Shown piece by piece: positions 1-7,483 of a DNA stretch of 64,000 nucleotides. Both the position numbers and the translations under genes were made by a program. The first letter of the stretch is position 1. Each line of letters opens with the position of its first letter. The stretch is from Williamsia sp. 1138 (GTDB lineage Bacteria; Actinomycetota; Actinomycetes; Mycobacteriales; Mycobacteriaceae): positions 62,001-126,000 of the forward strand of contig NZ_MJEJ02000037.1 in assembly GCF_002095435.2 (NCBI RefSeq). Reading direction: 5' to 3'. The notes under the pieces are model-generated. The model made no database searches. It was not told the origin of the DNA and saw nothing but the letters and a program-made list of their open reading frames with translations.

Positions 1-72
1 CCGACTGCGATCGAGTTCACCGTCGACCGCAACGCGGTCCCGGTGTGCATCACCACGATGAAGGTTCTGTAG
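1..72 (+). CDS. C-terminal end of an upstream protein (partial)
   Basis: Frame 1 is open from the window edge to a TAG at 70-72 and gives about 23 residues ending in ...VCITTMKVL. The last residues resemble the end of the next protein in style: a beta-strand-like stretch with a single Cys near the terminus. The two may therefore be paralogous membrane-anchored proteins encoded in tandem. The next gene starts immediately at 73, with no gap, so the two are probably co-transcribed and translationally coupled. Nothing more can be said because most of the gene lies outside the window. Confidence 0.6.
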   Translation, partial: PTAIEFTVDRNAVPVCITTMKVL

Positions 73-603
73 ATGTCCGCCGCTCCACCGCCGACCAGGC
101 CCCGCCCATCCCGGCGCCGGATCATCATGCTGCTGTCGGCAGTCGTCGGGATCGCGATCATCATCGCCCTCACCGCCACCATCGCCGCGCTCACGGTCCC
201 CGACGAGGGCAGCGACAACGACCGGAGTGTCGCCGCTCCGGTCATCACCGACCAGCAGGCGACCGACGTCGCGACCACCCTCACCCGCAGCATGTTCGAG
301 ATCACCCCCACGACCGCCGATGCCCAGATCGCTGCGTTCAAGGCGAACACCTGCGGCGACCTCGCGAAGGACGGACTGCCCAACCTGGTGTCGTTCACCG
401 ACGAGCTCAAAAGCCAAGACCGCAGTGCAGCAGTGACATTCCAGTCCGTCGCGGTCGTGCCACACCCGCCGCAGGCACCCGTGGTCCAGGCGATCGTCGC
501 GTCCACGTGGCAGTCGGGGGACGCCGTCAACAAAACCCGTGTGGTCTACGACCTGATCGTCCAGAATGGTAAGACCTGCGTCACCAGGGCGCAGTTCCTC
601 TAG
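73..603 (+). CDS. Membrane-anchored small protein of unknown function
   Basis: A 176-residue protein. Residues 1-16 are Pro/Arg-rich and cytoplasmic-like. One hydrophobic segment follows (about residues 17-41, MLLSAVVGIAIIIAL), with no cleavage site, so this is probably a single-pass N-in anchor. The remaining roughly 130 residues are extracytoplasmic, with two Cys (in NTCGDL and KTCVT) that could form a disulfide. The fold looks like the NTF2/Mce-associated type common in mycolic-acid bacteria, but I do not recognise a specific family. The ATG directly abuts the stop of the preceding gene, so it is likely the second gene of a small operon. Function unknown. Confidence 0.75.
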   Translation: MSAAPPPTRPRPSRRRIIMLLSAVVGIAIIIALTATIAALTVPDEGSDNDRSVAAPVITDQQATDVATTLTRSMFEITPTTADAQIAAFKANTCGDLAKDGLPNLVSFTDELKSQDRSAAVTFQSVAVVPHPPQAPVVQAIVASTWQSGDAVNKTRVVYDLIVQNGKTCVTRAQFL

Positions 604-626
604 TCGACGTGCCGAGGTGACCCGCT

Positions 627-1289
627 GTGAGACTGCGCCGGGATCATGGACAGAGAACCTTCCGGAACCGCGACGACGCCGGGCAGGCATTGGCACGACT
701 GCTGACAAGCGACCATCCCGAACTGGTGCGGGACCCCGACGTCGTGGTGTTGGGTCTCGCACGCGGCGGCGTCCCCGTCGCGGCGCCGATCGCGGACGCC
801 CTGCATGCTCCTCTGGACGCGTTCGTCATCCGCAAGCTCGGCGTCCCTCTGCGGGAAGAACTCGCCTTCGGCGCAGTGGCGTCGGGTGGCGAGCCGTTGA
901 TCAGCGATCGCACGGTTCGCGACTTCGGGCTGACCCCAGACGACGTGAATGCGGTCATCGAGAAGGAATCCGTAGAACTGCTACGCCGAGAGGCCGTCTA
1001 CCGTCAGGGCAGACCGCCGACACCTGTCGCAGACCGAGTCGTGATCCTTGTCGATGACGGACTGGCAACCGGATCGAGCATGCGGGCAGCAGTCGACAGC
1101 ACCCGCCGGCGCCTCCCCCGGCAGATCATCGTCGCGGTGGGGACGGGGCCGGCCGGAACCCAGATCGCGAATGCCGACGAGATCGTCTGCGCCACAATAC
1201 CTCCTGACTTCTGGGCCGTCGGACAGTCCTATCGCGACTTCACCCAGGTGACCGACACCGAGGTGCAGAACCTGCTCGCGACGGAGTAG
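627..1289 (+). CDS. Phosphoribosyltransferase-domain protein
   Basis: A 220-residue type I phosphoribosyltransferase. The PRPP-binding loop is clear near residues 132-147 (VVILVDDGLATGSSM), where the DD pair and the TGSS turn contact ribose-5-phosphate and pyrophosphate. An upstream GLARGGVPVA segment (about residues 43-52) is the hood/PPi-loop region typical of the orphan PRTases often found beside stress or dienelactone-hydrolase genes. The substrate base cannot be told from sequence. The GTG start at 627 is chosen because GAGGTGA lies 6 bases upstream. It is 23 bp downstream of the preceding gene on the same strand and convergent with the CoA-transferase gene. The 114-bp gap to that gene contains a 9-bp inverted repeat (1320-1328/1379-1387) that might form a weak terminator. 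Confidence 0.85.
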   Translation: MRLRRDHGQRTFRNRDDAGQALARLLTSDHPELVRDPDVVVLGLARGGVPVAAPIADALHAPLDAFVIRKLGVPLREELAFGAVASGGEPLISDRTVRDFGLTPDDVNAVIEKESVELLRREAVYRQGRPPTPVADRVVILVDDGLATGSSMRAAVDSTRRRLPRQIIVAVGTGPAGTQIANADEIVCATIPPDFWAVGQSYRDFTQVTDTEVQNLLATE

Positions 1290-1403
1290 CCCGGGACTCT
1301 GCCGTCGCTACTCCCTCGACCTCCACCCACCCGTTTTCGCTCGGCCCAGTGGAAATAACATGTGGAGCGCGCAAATTCGGGTGGAGGAGTGGCTCCGTAT
1401 GAA

Positions 1404-2615
1404 CTAGCCGATGACCCCACGCTCGAACAGCCCCGCGATCTCCTCGGCACTGAGACCGAGTACCTCCGCCACCACACTTCCGGAATCCTCACCCACAGCC
1501 GAGGCCGGTGTCGCCGACAGGTGACTGCGGTCGAATCGTGCCGGATGGCCCGCCGCGAGATACCGGCCGATCCGCGGTTGATCAAGCGTCGAGAACAACG
1601 GATTGCTCTCCAGCGCATCGGATTCGACGACGTCGGTGAACGATCGGTACTGCTCGAACAGCACAGAGGTCTTTCTCAGCGCGTCATACACGTGCGCAGC
1701 GGTGTGCCTACGGAACCATCGAGCGAAGAGCGCCGTCAGCGCGTCACGGTATTCATACCGCTCGCCCTCGATGCGGAAGTCGGTGTCGAGTGCGGCCTCG
1801 AGGGCGTCGACGGCCGCCCCCGTCTCCGTGAGACCCACCAGATCCCGGAAGTGCCGGTTGGTCAGGGCGACGATCATGAAACGGGCGTGATCTGCTGTCT
1901 CGAAGTCGATTCCGTAGGTTCCATAGATGGCATTGCCGGTCGCCTGTCGCTGCCTGCCGTTGATCATCACCTCGGTGAGGTACCCGAGCGCGCCGGCAGT
2001 CGCGAGGGCGACGTCCTCGAGTGGCAGCGTGATCTGCGACCCCACGCCGGTGTGGTCGCGGCGACGCACCGCGGCCAGCAGCGCCGTAGAGGCATGCAGG
2101 CCGCATGCGATGTCCCAGGCGGGCAGCACGTGGTTGACCACCTGGCCGCCACCCGGACCGGTGACCTGAGGAAATCCCAGCGCGGCGTTCACCGTGTAGT
2201 CGACCCCCGCAGTGCCGTCGCGCTTCCCGAGGATCTCGAGGGTGATGACGTCGTCGCGTAGGGCAGCAAGCGCCTCATGGCCCATCCAGTCGCGGCCACC
2301 GGCGTTGGTGACGAAGATCCCGCCGCCCGGGCCCGGCGCTGTGGCGAGCTGCTGAATGAGCTTTTGCGCATCCGGGTTCCGGAAGTCGCAGGCGATCGAA
2401 TGCTTGCCCCGGTTGAGTCCGGTCCAGTAGATCGATTCGCCATCAGCCGTCACGGGCCAGCGCCGGTAGTCCGAGGCGCCGCCGATCGGATCGACGCGAA
2501 TGACCTGCGCACCGAGTTGCGACAACGTCAGACCGCACAGCGGCGAGGCGACGAAGCTCGACACCTCCACGATACGAAGCCCGGCCAGCGGGCCGGCACC
2601 CTCGCCGGTGTTCAT
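1404..2615 (-). CDS. CaiB/BaiF family (class III) CoA-transferase
   Basis: A 403-residue protein of the family that moves CoA between carboxylic acids (formyl-CoA transferase, CaiB, alpha-methylacyl-CoA racemase). The N-terminal half starts with the family hallmark LAGLRIVEVSSFVASPLCG, and Asp168 in PAWDIACGLHAS sits where the catalytic Asp of formyl-CoA transferase lies. The length matches the family. The start codon abuts the stop of the upstream kinase gene (cat at 2613-2615, stop at 2616-2618), so it is the last gene of the minus-strand operon that begins near 5907. The substrate is unknown. In mycolic-acid bacteria such enzymes usually act on branched or steroid-derived acyl-CoAs, but no such neighbour is directly attached here. 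Confidence 0.85.
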   Translation of the reverse strand: MNTGEGAGPLAGLRIVEVSSFVASPLCGLTLSQLGAQVIRVDPIGGASDYRRWPVTADGESIYWTGLNRGKHSIACDFRNPDAQKLIQQLATAPGPGGGIFVTNAGGRDWMGHEALAALRDDVITLEILGKRDGTAGVDYTVNAALGFPQVTGPGGGQVVNHVLPAWDIACGLHASTALLAAVRRRDHTGVGSQITLPLEDVALATAGALGYLTEVMINGRQRQATGNAIYGTYGIDFETADHARFMIVALTNRHFRDLVGLTETGAAVDALEAALDTDFRIEGERYEYRDALTALFARWFRRHTAAHVYDALRKTSVLFEQYRSFTDVVESDALESNPLFSTLDQPRIGRYLAAGHPARFDRSHLSATPASAVGEDSGSVVAEVLGLSAEEIAGLFERGVIG

Positions 2616-3179
2616 CTACTGAATCGCTTGCCGTAGAACGGAATCAGGGACGATGTCGCAGTGCGCGCGGGTGTTGTCGACCGCAAACCAGCCACGCTCG
2701 AAGTCTTGCCAGCGCCGCAGGTTGTCGCGTTCGCCTTCACCGTCGCGTGCCACGCCTCGCTCGAGTCGTTCGGCTTCGGTGCCGCCGTCGAGCCACAGGG
2801 CATGCCGCAGTTGTGGACGGACGGGCGCCCGCGCACTCGAGACTCCTTCGATGATGAGCAGGGGTTCCCAGCGCAACCAGACGCGCGGGCCGGGTTCTGC
2901 AATGCCGTCGCTCCAGACCCGAGGGTGAAAACGGAAGTCGTGGCCACGCCAGTACGACCGGAGCACCTCTTCGTCGAGCTCTGGCCACCACCCCACCGGG
3001 TCGTCCCACGTGGCGAAGTCGTCGGTGCGGATCAACACCACCGGCGTGCCGAGGTCGTTCAGCGACCGCACAAGGGCGTCCGCGAGTGTCGACTTCCCGG
3101 CACCGGAAGGTCCGTCGATCGCGACAATTCCCGACTTCAATTGTCGCGCAAAGGTATCGAGCCACGAGTCGTCGGTCAC
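2616..3179 (-). CDS. P-loop nucleoside/uridine-kinase-like protein
   Basis: A 187-residue small P-loop kinase. The Walker A motif GPSGAGKST lies near residues 23-31, followed by a strand and the acidic-aromatic stretch IRTDDFATWDDP typical of uridine kinase/phosphoribulokinase-like enzymes (the DD would bind the substrate hydroxyl). It is shorter than the approximately 210-residue Udk. Many actinobacteria have this annotated only as an ATP-binding or uridine-kinase-like protein, and the substrate is not predictable. The start is GTG. It lies 7 bp after the recR stop and directly abuts the CoA-transferase gene, so all are one transcription unit. Confidence 0.75.
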   Translation of the reverse strand: MTDDSWLDTFARQLKSGIVAIDGPSGAGKSTLADALVRSLNDLGTPVVLIRTDDFATWDDPVGWWPELDEEVLRSYWRGHDFRFHPRVWSDGIAEPGPRVWLRWEPLLIIEGVSSARAPVRPQLRHALWLDGGTEAERLERGVARDGEGERDNLRRWQDFERGWFAVDNTRAHCDIVPDSVLRQAIQ

Positions 3180-3186
3180 ACCGGCC

Positions 3187-3798
3187 TCAGGTGAGTATCC
3201 TGCGGCCTGACAGCGCCCGGCCGAGCGTCAGTTCGTCGGCGAACTCCAGGTCGCCGCCCATCGGCAGACCCGACGCCAACCTGGTGACGGACAGTCCAGG
3301 AAAGTCTTTGAGCATGCGCTGCAGGTACGTTGCAGTCGCCTCGCCCTCGGTATTCGGGTCGGTGGCCACGATGATCTCGCTGACGTCGACACCGTCTTCC
3401 TGGTTTGCCAAGCGGCGCAGCAACTCCCGAATCCGTAGCTGATCCGGCCCGATGCCCCCGAGGGGGTCGAGGGCGCCGCCGAGTACGTGGTACCGGCCGG
3501 TGAATTCTTTCGTCCGCTCGATCGCCTGCACGTCTTTGGGTTCTTCGACCACGCAGATCTTGCTGGCATCGCGACGGGCATCCCGACAGATTCGGCACCG
3601 CACCTGGGCCGAGACGTTGCCACACACCTCGCAGAAGACGACATCGTCGCGCACGTGCACCAGCGCCGCCGTCAGCCGGTTGATGTCGGCGGCAGGCGCG
3701 GACAGCAGGTGGAACGCAATCCGCTGCGCACCCTTCGGACCGAGCCCTGGCAACTTGGCCATCTCGTCGATCAGATCCTGGATCGGTCCTTCGTACAC
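3187..3798 (-). CDS. recR: Recombination mediator protein RecR
   Basis: RecR acts with RecF/RecO to load RecA on gapped DNA. The 203-residue product has the N-terminal HhH region ([17 protein letters not shown]), a C4 zinc finger at Cys56, Cys59, Cys68 and Cys71 (CEVC...CRIC) and a TOPRIM domain beginning at [10 protein letters not shown] chose the GTG at 3798 (protein starting with MYEGPIQDL), which gives the length I recall for M. tuberculosis RecR and leaves 7 bp after ybaB. A longer ATG at 3843 would overlap ybaB by 38 bp and add residues without family support. The ybaB-recR pairing is widespread in bacteria. Confidence 0.96.
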   Translation of the reverse strand: MYEGPIQDLIDEMAKLPGLGPKGAQRIAFHLLSAPAADINRLTAALVHVRDDVVFCEVCGNVSAQVRCRICRDARRDASKICVVEEPKDVQAIERTKEFTGRYHVLGGALDPLGGIGPDQLRIRELLRRLANQEDGVDVSEIIVATDPNTEGEATATYLQRMLKDFPGLSVTRLASGLPMGGDLEFADELTLGRALSGRRILT

Positions 3799-3805
3799 GG
3801 AGAGA

Positions 3806-4135
3806 TTATCCGCCCAAGCCCGGGAAACCGCCGCCCAGGCCACCGGCGAGTGGACCCATCTTCTGCTGGGTCAGCGCATCGCGTTTGGTGTTCAGATCGG
3901 CGAGCGCACCGACGATCAGATCCTGCAGGGTCTCGACGTCGTCCGCATCGACCACCTTCGGATCGATCGCGACCGCGGTCACCTCGCCGGTGCCGTTGCC
4001 GGTCACGCTGACCAGCCCGCCACCTGCGGTACCTGTGACCTCTGCCGCCGCCATCTCCGCCTGAGCCGCCAGCAGCTGCTGCTGCATCTGCTGGGCCTGT
4101 TGCAGAAGTCCGGCCATCGGGTTGTCTGGTTCCAC
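3806..4135 (-). CDS. YbaB/EbfC family nucleoid-associated protein
   Basis: A 109-residue DNA-binding protein of the YbaB/EbfC family, which forms tweezer-like dimers. The family core is obvious: the Gln-rich helix [21 protein letters not shown], the [22 protein letters not shown] strand region and the [14 protein letters not shown] helix. The C-terminus is a short Gly-rich tail ([12 protein letters not shown]). The predicted start is GTG; an internal ATG (MAGLLQQ) six residues later is an alternative. It sits immediately upstream of recR, as in most bacteria. Confidence 0.95.
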   Translation of the reverse strand: MEPDNPMAGLLQQAQQMQQQLLAAQAEMAAAEVTGTAGGGLVSVTGNGTGEVTAVAIDPKVVDADDVETLQDLIVGALADLNTKRDALTQQKMGPLAGGLGGGFPGLGG

Positions 4136-4145
4136 TGCGTCCTCT

Positions 4146-4496
4146 TCACTCTCGGCGTTCGTGTTGTTGCAGGCGCATCATTCTCTCGAGATGAGCGGCG
4201 ATGCTGTCGATGGTATCGCCGCCGGATGGCTGCACCTCGAAGTGCAGTCGCGCGTTGCCTCCGAACATCGCCGCGGCCTTGGCCGACAGGGCGAAGCGGA
4301 ACCCGTCACCGGTGCGCTGCCAGGCCACGACCCCCTGCTCGACGGGGGCACCAACGCCTGCGCTGATCTGGTACGACCCCGGGGTTGCGGGCAGGTCGCA
4401 CTGGATTTGGAAGCAGTCCCCGGTCTCGTCGTCCAGAAAGACGACCACCTCGCAGCGCAGGTCGTCGTAGTGGTCATAGGAGACGACAATTGCCAT
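4146..4496 (-). CDS. Conserved hypothetical protein, 116 aa
   Basis: I do not recognise this protein. It is a small soluble protein with alternating hydrophobic residues that predict several beta-strands ([39 protein letters not shown]) and a charged C-terminal helix ending in [15 protein letters not shown]. No signal peptide or transmembrane segment is visible. It lies 10 bp upstream of ybaB and 27 bp downstream of the pseudouridine synthase gene on the same strand, so it is an operon member. The overall look is that of a small single-domain beta-sandwich or immunity-like protein, but this is only an impression. Confidence 0.7.
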   Translation of the reverse strand: MAIVVSYDHYDDLRCEVVVFLDDETGDCFQIQCDLPATPGSYQISAGVGAPVEQGVVAWQRTGDGFRFALSAKAAAMFGGNARLHFEVQPSGGDTIDSIAAHLERMMRLQQHERRE

Positions 4497-4523
4497 CGGG
4501 CTACCTCCCGGGGTCGATGCAGT

Positions 4524-5441
4524 TCAGCCGAGTGAGCGGCCGCTGACGAACCGCCTGCGCGCACCGGACAGCGGATCGTCGAACTCCACAGCGTAGGCCA
4601 GCAGCTGCAGAGGCTCAGAGAAGTCGCCGTGATCAGGCGCGGCCGCGAGTTCGGGCCGCACCTGGGGATACAGCGGGTCTCCGTCGATCGGGACACCGAG
4701 TCCGGACATGTGCACGCGCAGTTGATGGGTGCGTCCGGTCTGCGGCAGCAAACGATAGATCCCTCGGTCACCGGCCGTGTCGACCAGATCGATCGTCGAG
4801 ATGGCGTTCTCGGGACCGGGCTCGGTGCGCGCTCGCAGGTCACCGGCATCTTTCATGATCCGGCTGCGCACGGTGACCGGAAGGTCGAGGCCTTCGGCGA
4901 TGGGCGCACGCGCCCGATACTCCTTGCTGACCAGGCGCTCGGCGAACAGCTGTTGATAGGGAGCCCGGGCCGCAGGTCGGGCACTGAACATCAGCACCCC
5001 CGCGGTGAGTCGGTCGAGCCGGTGCACAGGGCTCAGCACGGGGTTGTCCAGCTGCCTGCGAAGGCGCACCAGCGCTGTCTGCACCACGTGCGCTCCGCGG
5101 GGCATCGTCGCGAGAAAATGGGGCTTGTCGACGACGACGAGGTCGTCATCGACGTGGATGATGTCGAGTTCGAAAGGGATCTCGGTCTCGGTCGGCAGGT
5201 CGCGATAGAAGTAGATCGGACGTCCCGGTGTCGCGGGCGCAGCCAGGTCGACTCGTTCGCCGCTCACGTCCAGCACCTGACCGCGCTCTGCCCGGGCCCA
5301 GAGATCGGCCGCGGTCAGGCCTGCACACGCCGGTGCGGCCAGCATTGCGTCGCCTACCGTGCCCTCACCGCTCCGCAGCACCACCCGGGTCGCGTCGACC
5401 CCGTCGCGCAGCGGCAGGGGCGCCGGTCTGCGGTTCCTCAC
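4524..5441 (-). CDS. RluA-family RNA pseudouridine synthase
   Basis: A 305-residue pseudouridine synthase of the RluA/RluC/RluD branch, which isomerises uridines in 23S rRNA or tRNA. The catalytic motif HRLDRLTAGVL (near residues 140-150) contains the catalytic Asp. The later LLPQTGRTHQLRVHMSGLG segment is the second RluA signature. The N-terminal 80 residues carry no S4-like signature. The GTG start at 5441 has AAGG 8 bases upstream. The exact target nucleotide is not predictable from sequence. It is the second gene of the minus-strand unit, 26 bp after the SRPBCC gene. Confidence 0.9.
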   Translation of the reverse strand: MRNRRPAPLPLRDGVDATRVVLRSGEGTVGDAMLAAPACAGLTAADLWARAERGQVLDVSGERVDLAAPATPGRPIYFYRDLPTETEIPFELDIIHVDDDLVVVDKPHFLATMPRGAHVVQTALVRLRRQLDNPVLSPVHRLDRLTAGVLMFSARPAARAPYQQLFAERLVSKEYRARAPIAEGLDLPVTVRSRIMKDAGDLRARTEPGPENAISTIDLVDTAGDRGIYRLLPQTGRTHQLRVHMSGLGVPIDGDPLYPQVRPELAAAPDHGDFSEPLQLLAYAVEFDDPLSGARRRFVSGRSLG

Positions 5442-5466
5442 CGAACCGGCCTTGTCCTCGCGACGG

Positions 5467-5907
5467 TCAGCCGCGTTCGACGTGGGACTTCAGATTGCCG
5501 AGCAGTTCGGCCTGGATCTTGGCAAGTCCTTTGGGCGCGAAGGTCTTCTCGAAGAAGCCACCGATCCCGCCTGCGCCCTGCCAGGTGGTCACAGTGGTGA
5601 CCTTGGCACCTGAACCCGCGGGCTGCACCTGGTAGGTGGTGATCATCGACGAGTTCGCGTCGGTCTCGGTGATGGTCGAACCGACCAGATCCACCGACGC
5701 CTGCACGTTCCTGGAGCGCTTCTTGGTTGCCTGCAGCGTCCATTTGGCGACGGTGCCTGCGCCTTCGCCACCCTCGAGGACCGCGTAGTCGAGGTACTGA
5801 CCGGGCAGGATGTTCGGGCGCACGGTCCGGTAGTCGGACAGGGCGATGAGGACCTGCTCGGGTGCGGCATTGATGTCGATCGACTGGGATGCGGTTACCT
5901 GTGCCAC
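5467..5907 (-). CDS. SRPBCC (START/polyketide cyclase-like) protein
   Basis: A 146-residue SRPBCC-fold protein with a hydrophobic ligand-binding cavity. It starts with the typical strand AQVTASQSIDINAAPEQVLIALSDY and ends with a long C-terminal helix (GLAKIQAELLGNLKSHVERG). I chose the GTG at 5907 because GGAAGGTGA lies a few bases upstream; the longer reading from 5937 includes that ribosome-binding site in its coding part. An SRPBCC gene divergent from the FAD-oxidoreductase/methyltransferase pair also occurs in M. tuberculosis (Rv3718c beside Rv3719-Rv3720). It is the first gene of the unit running down to 1404. Ligand unknown. Confidence 0.85.
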   Translation of the reverse strand: MAQVTASQSIDINAAPEQVLIALSDYRTVRPNILPGQYLDYAVLEGGEGAGTVAKWTLQATKKRSRNVQASVDLVGSTITETDANSSMITTYQVQPAGSGAKVTTVTTWQGAGGIGGFFEKTFAPKGLAKIQAELLGNLKSHVERG

Positions 5908-6049
5908 GAAGAAATCACCTTCCGGTTTTGCGAGCAATTCACTCCAGAGCCTGCCAGAACAGCCCTACCGGCTCCCGGGCGGTCCACAATCGGACATATA
6001 CGACCCCTGTCCTGCAATGAAGTGGCAAGTACTGGACGGTAGTCCTAGG

Positions 6050-6074
6050 CTCTTACCTGTGTCGAAGGTAAGAG
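6050..6074. promoter_or_regulatory. Perfect 9-bp inverted repeat upstream of the 10-methyl fatty-acid operon
   Basis: CTCTTACCT (6050-6058), 7-bp spacer, AGGTAAGAG (6066-6074): a perfect dyad of the TTAC-N11-GTAA type. It lies 21-45 bp upstream of the preferred GTG start at 6095 and inside the divergent region shared with the SRPBCC gene. The region before 6095 has poor third-position GC, so it is probably non-coding and the dyad is a candidate repressor operator. If transcribed, it could also form a hairpin in the leader. Confidence 0.55.
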
Positions 6075-6094
6075 GGGTCGAATCAGGTCGCGAC

Positions 6095-7483
6095 GTGTTC
6101 GATCAGGGCGTGGCGAACCTGCTGGCCAGCTACCGTGCGATACCCGCGGAGGGGCGGGTTCGCCTGGCGAAGAAGACCTCGAATCTGTTCCGCAAACGCG
6201 CCAAGAATCCGTTTCCCGGCCTCGATGTATCGGGCCTCGATCGAGTGATCTCGGTCGACACCGGGGCCCGCACGGCCGACGTCGCCGGCATGTGCACCTA
6301 CGAGGAGCTGGTGGCGACCACGCTGAAGTACGGCCTCGCCCCGAAAGTGGTGCCGCAGCTCAAGACGATCACCCTGGGTGGCGCGGTGACCGGCCTCGGG
6401 ATCGAGTCGACCTCTTTCCGCAACGGATTGCCGCACGAATCAGTCCTCGAGATCGACATCCTCACCGGCGCCGGTGAGATCGTCACCACCTCGGCGACAA
6501 GCGAGAACTCCGACCTCTTCTTCGGTTTCGCGAACTCGTACGGCACGCTCGGCTATTCCACCAGATTGAAGATCGAGCTGGAGGAGGTCACACCGTTCGT
6601 CGAGCTCCGTCACGTCCGGTTCTCCGACCTGCAGACCTTGCAAGAGACCATGAACCAGATCGTCGACGACCCGCAATACCAAGGTGAACGCGTCGATTAC
6701 CTTGACGGCGTGGTCTTCTCGGCCACGGAGAGTTACCTCATCCTCGGCCGGCAGAGCGCGGATGCAGGTCCGGTCAGTGACTACACCGGCGACCAGATCT
6801 TCTACCGCTCCATCCAGCACGGCGCCGATTCGACTCCGCTGCGTGACCGGCTCACCATCGCCGACTACCTGTGGCGCTGGGACACCGATTGGTTCTGGTG
6901 CTCACGTGCGTTCGGCGCCCAGAACCCCCGAATCCGTCGATTCTGGCCAAAACAACTGTTGCGCAGCAGTTTCTACTGGAAGCTCATCGCCCTCGACCAT
7001 CGTTTCGACATCGGCGACAAGCTCAATGCCCGCAAGGGCGAACCGCCGGGCGAGCGGGTGGTCCAGGACATCGAGGTTCCCATCGAGCGGACCGCGGAGT
7101 TCACGGCCTGGTTCCTCGAGAACATCCCCATCGAGCCGATCTGGTTGTGCCCGCTGCGGCTGCGCGACCCTTCTCCGGCCGGTGCCGACTCGAATCGGCC
7201 GTGGCCCCTGTATCCCCTGGAACCGCACCGCACGTACGTCAACATAGGGTTCTGGTCGGCGGTGCCCAAGCGGGCCGACAAACCTGACGGTTACGCCAAT
7301 CGGCAGATCGAGATCAAGGTGTCCGAACTCGACGGCCACAAGTCTCTCTACTCCGAATCGTTCTACAGCGAAGAGGAGTTCGACGAACTCTACGGCGGCG
7401 AGCCCTACCGCCTACTGAAGAAACATTACGATCCCGGGTCGCGGCTCCTCGACCTCTACGCAAAGGCGGTGCAACGTCAGTGA
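6095..7483 (+). CDS. FAD-binding oxidoreductase of 10-methyl fatty-acid synthesis (TmsA/BfaA type)
   Basis: About 462 residues, FAD-binding PCMH/DHCR24-like oxidoreductase. The flavin-binding segment VVPQLKTITLGGAVTGLGIESTSFRNGLPHESV (split here only for reading) lies around residues 85-120, after DTGARTADVAGMCTYEELV. In mycobacteria and relatives, an enzyme of this type reduces the 10-methylene intermediate made by a SAM methyltransferase encoded next door, giving 10-methylstearic acid (BfaA or TmsA). Here the next gene is such a methyltransferase and overlaps by 4 bp. Start: GTG 6095 is preferred because codons between ATG 6017 and 6095 (tta, aga, agg, gta) are unlike the gene. GTG 6059 and ATG 6017 are alternatives. 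Confidence 0.85.
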   Translation: MFDQGVANLLASYRAIPAEGRVRLAKKTSNLFRKRAKNPFPGLDVSGLDRVISVDTGARTADVAGMCTYEELVATTLKYGLAPKVVPQLKTITLGGAVTGLGIESTSFRNGLPHESVLEIDILTGAGEIVTTSATSENSDLFFGFANSYGTLGYSTRLKIELEEVTPFVELRHVRFSDLQTLQETMNQIVDDPQYQGERVDYLDGVVFSATESYLILGRQSADAGPVSDYTGDQIFYRSIQHGADSTPLRDRLTIADYLWRWDTDWFWCSRAFGAQNPRIRRFWPKQLLRSSFYWKLIALDHRFDIGDKLNARKGEPPGERVVQDIEVPIERTAEFTAWFLENIPIEPIWLCPLRLRDPSPAGADSNRPWPLYPLEPHRTYVNIGFWSAVPKRADKPDGYANRQIEIKVSELDGHKSLYSESFYSEEEFDELYGGEPYRLLKKHYDPGSRLLDLYAKAVQRQ

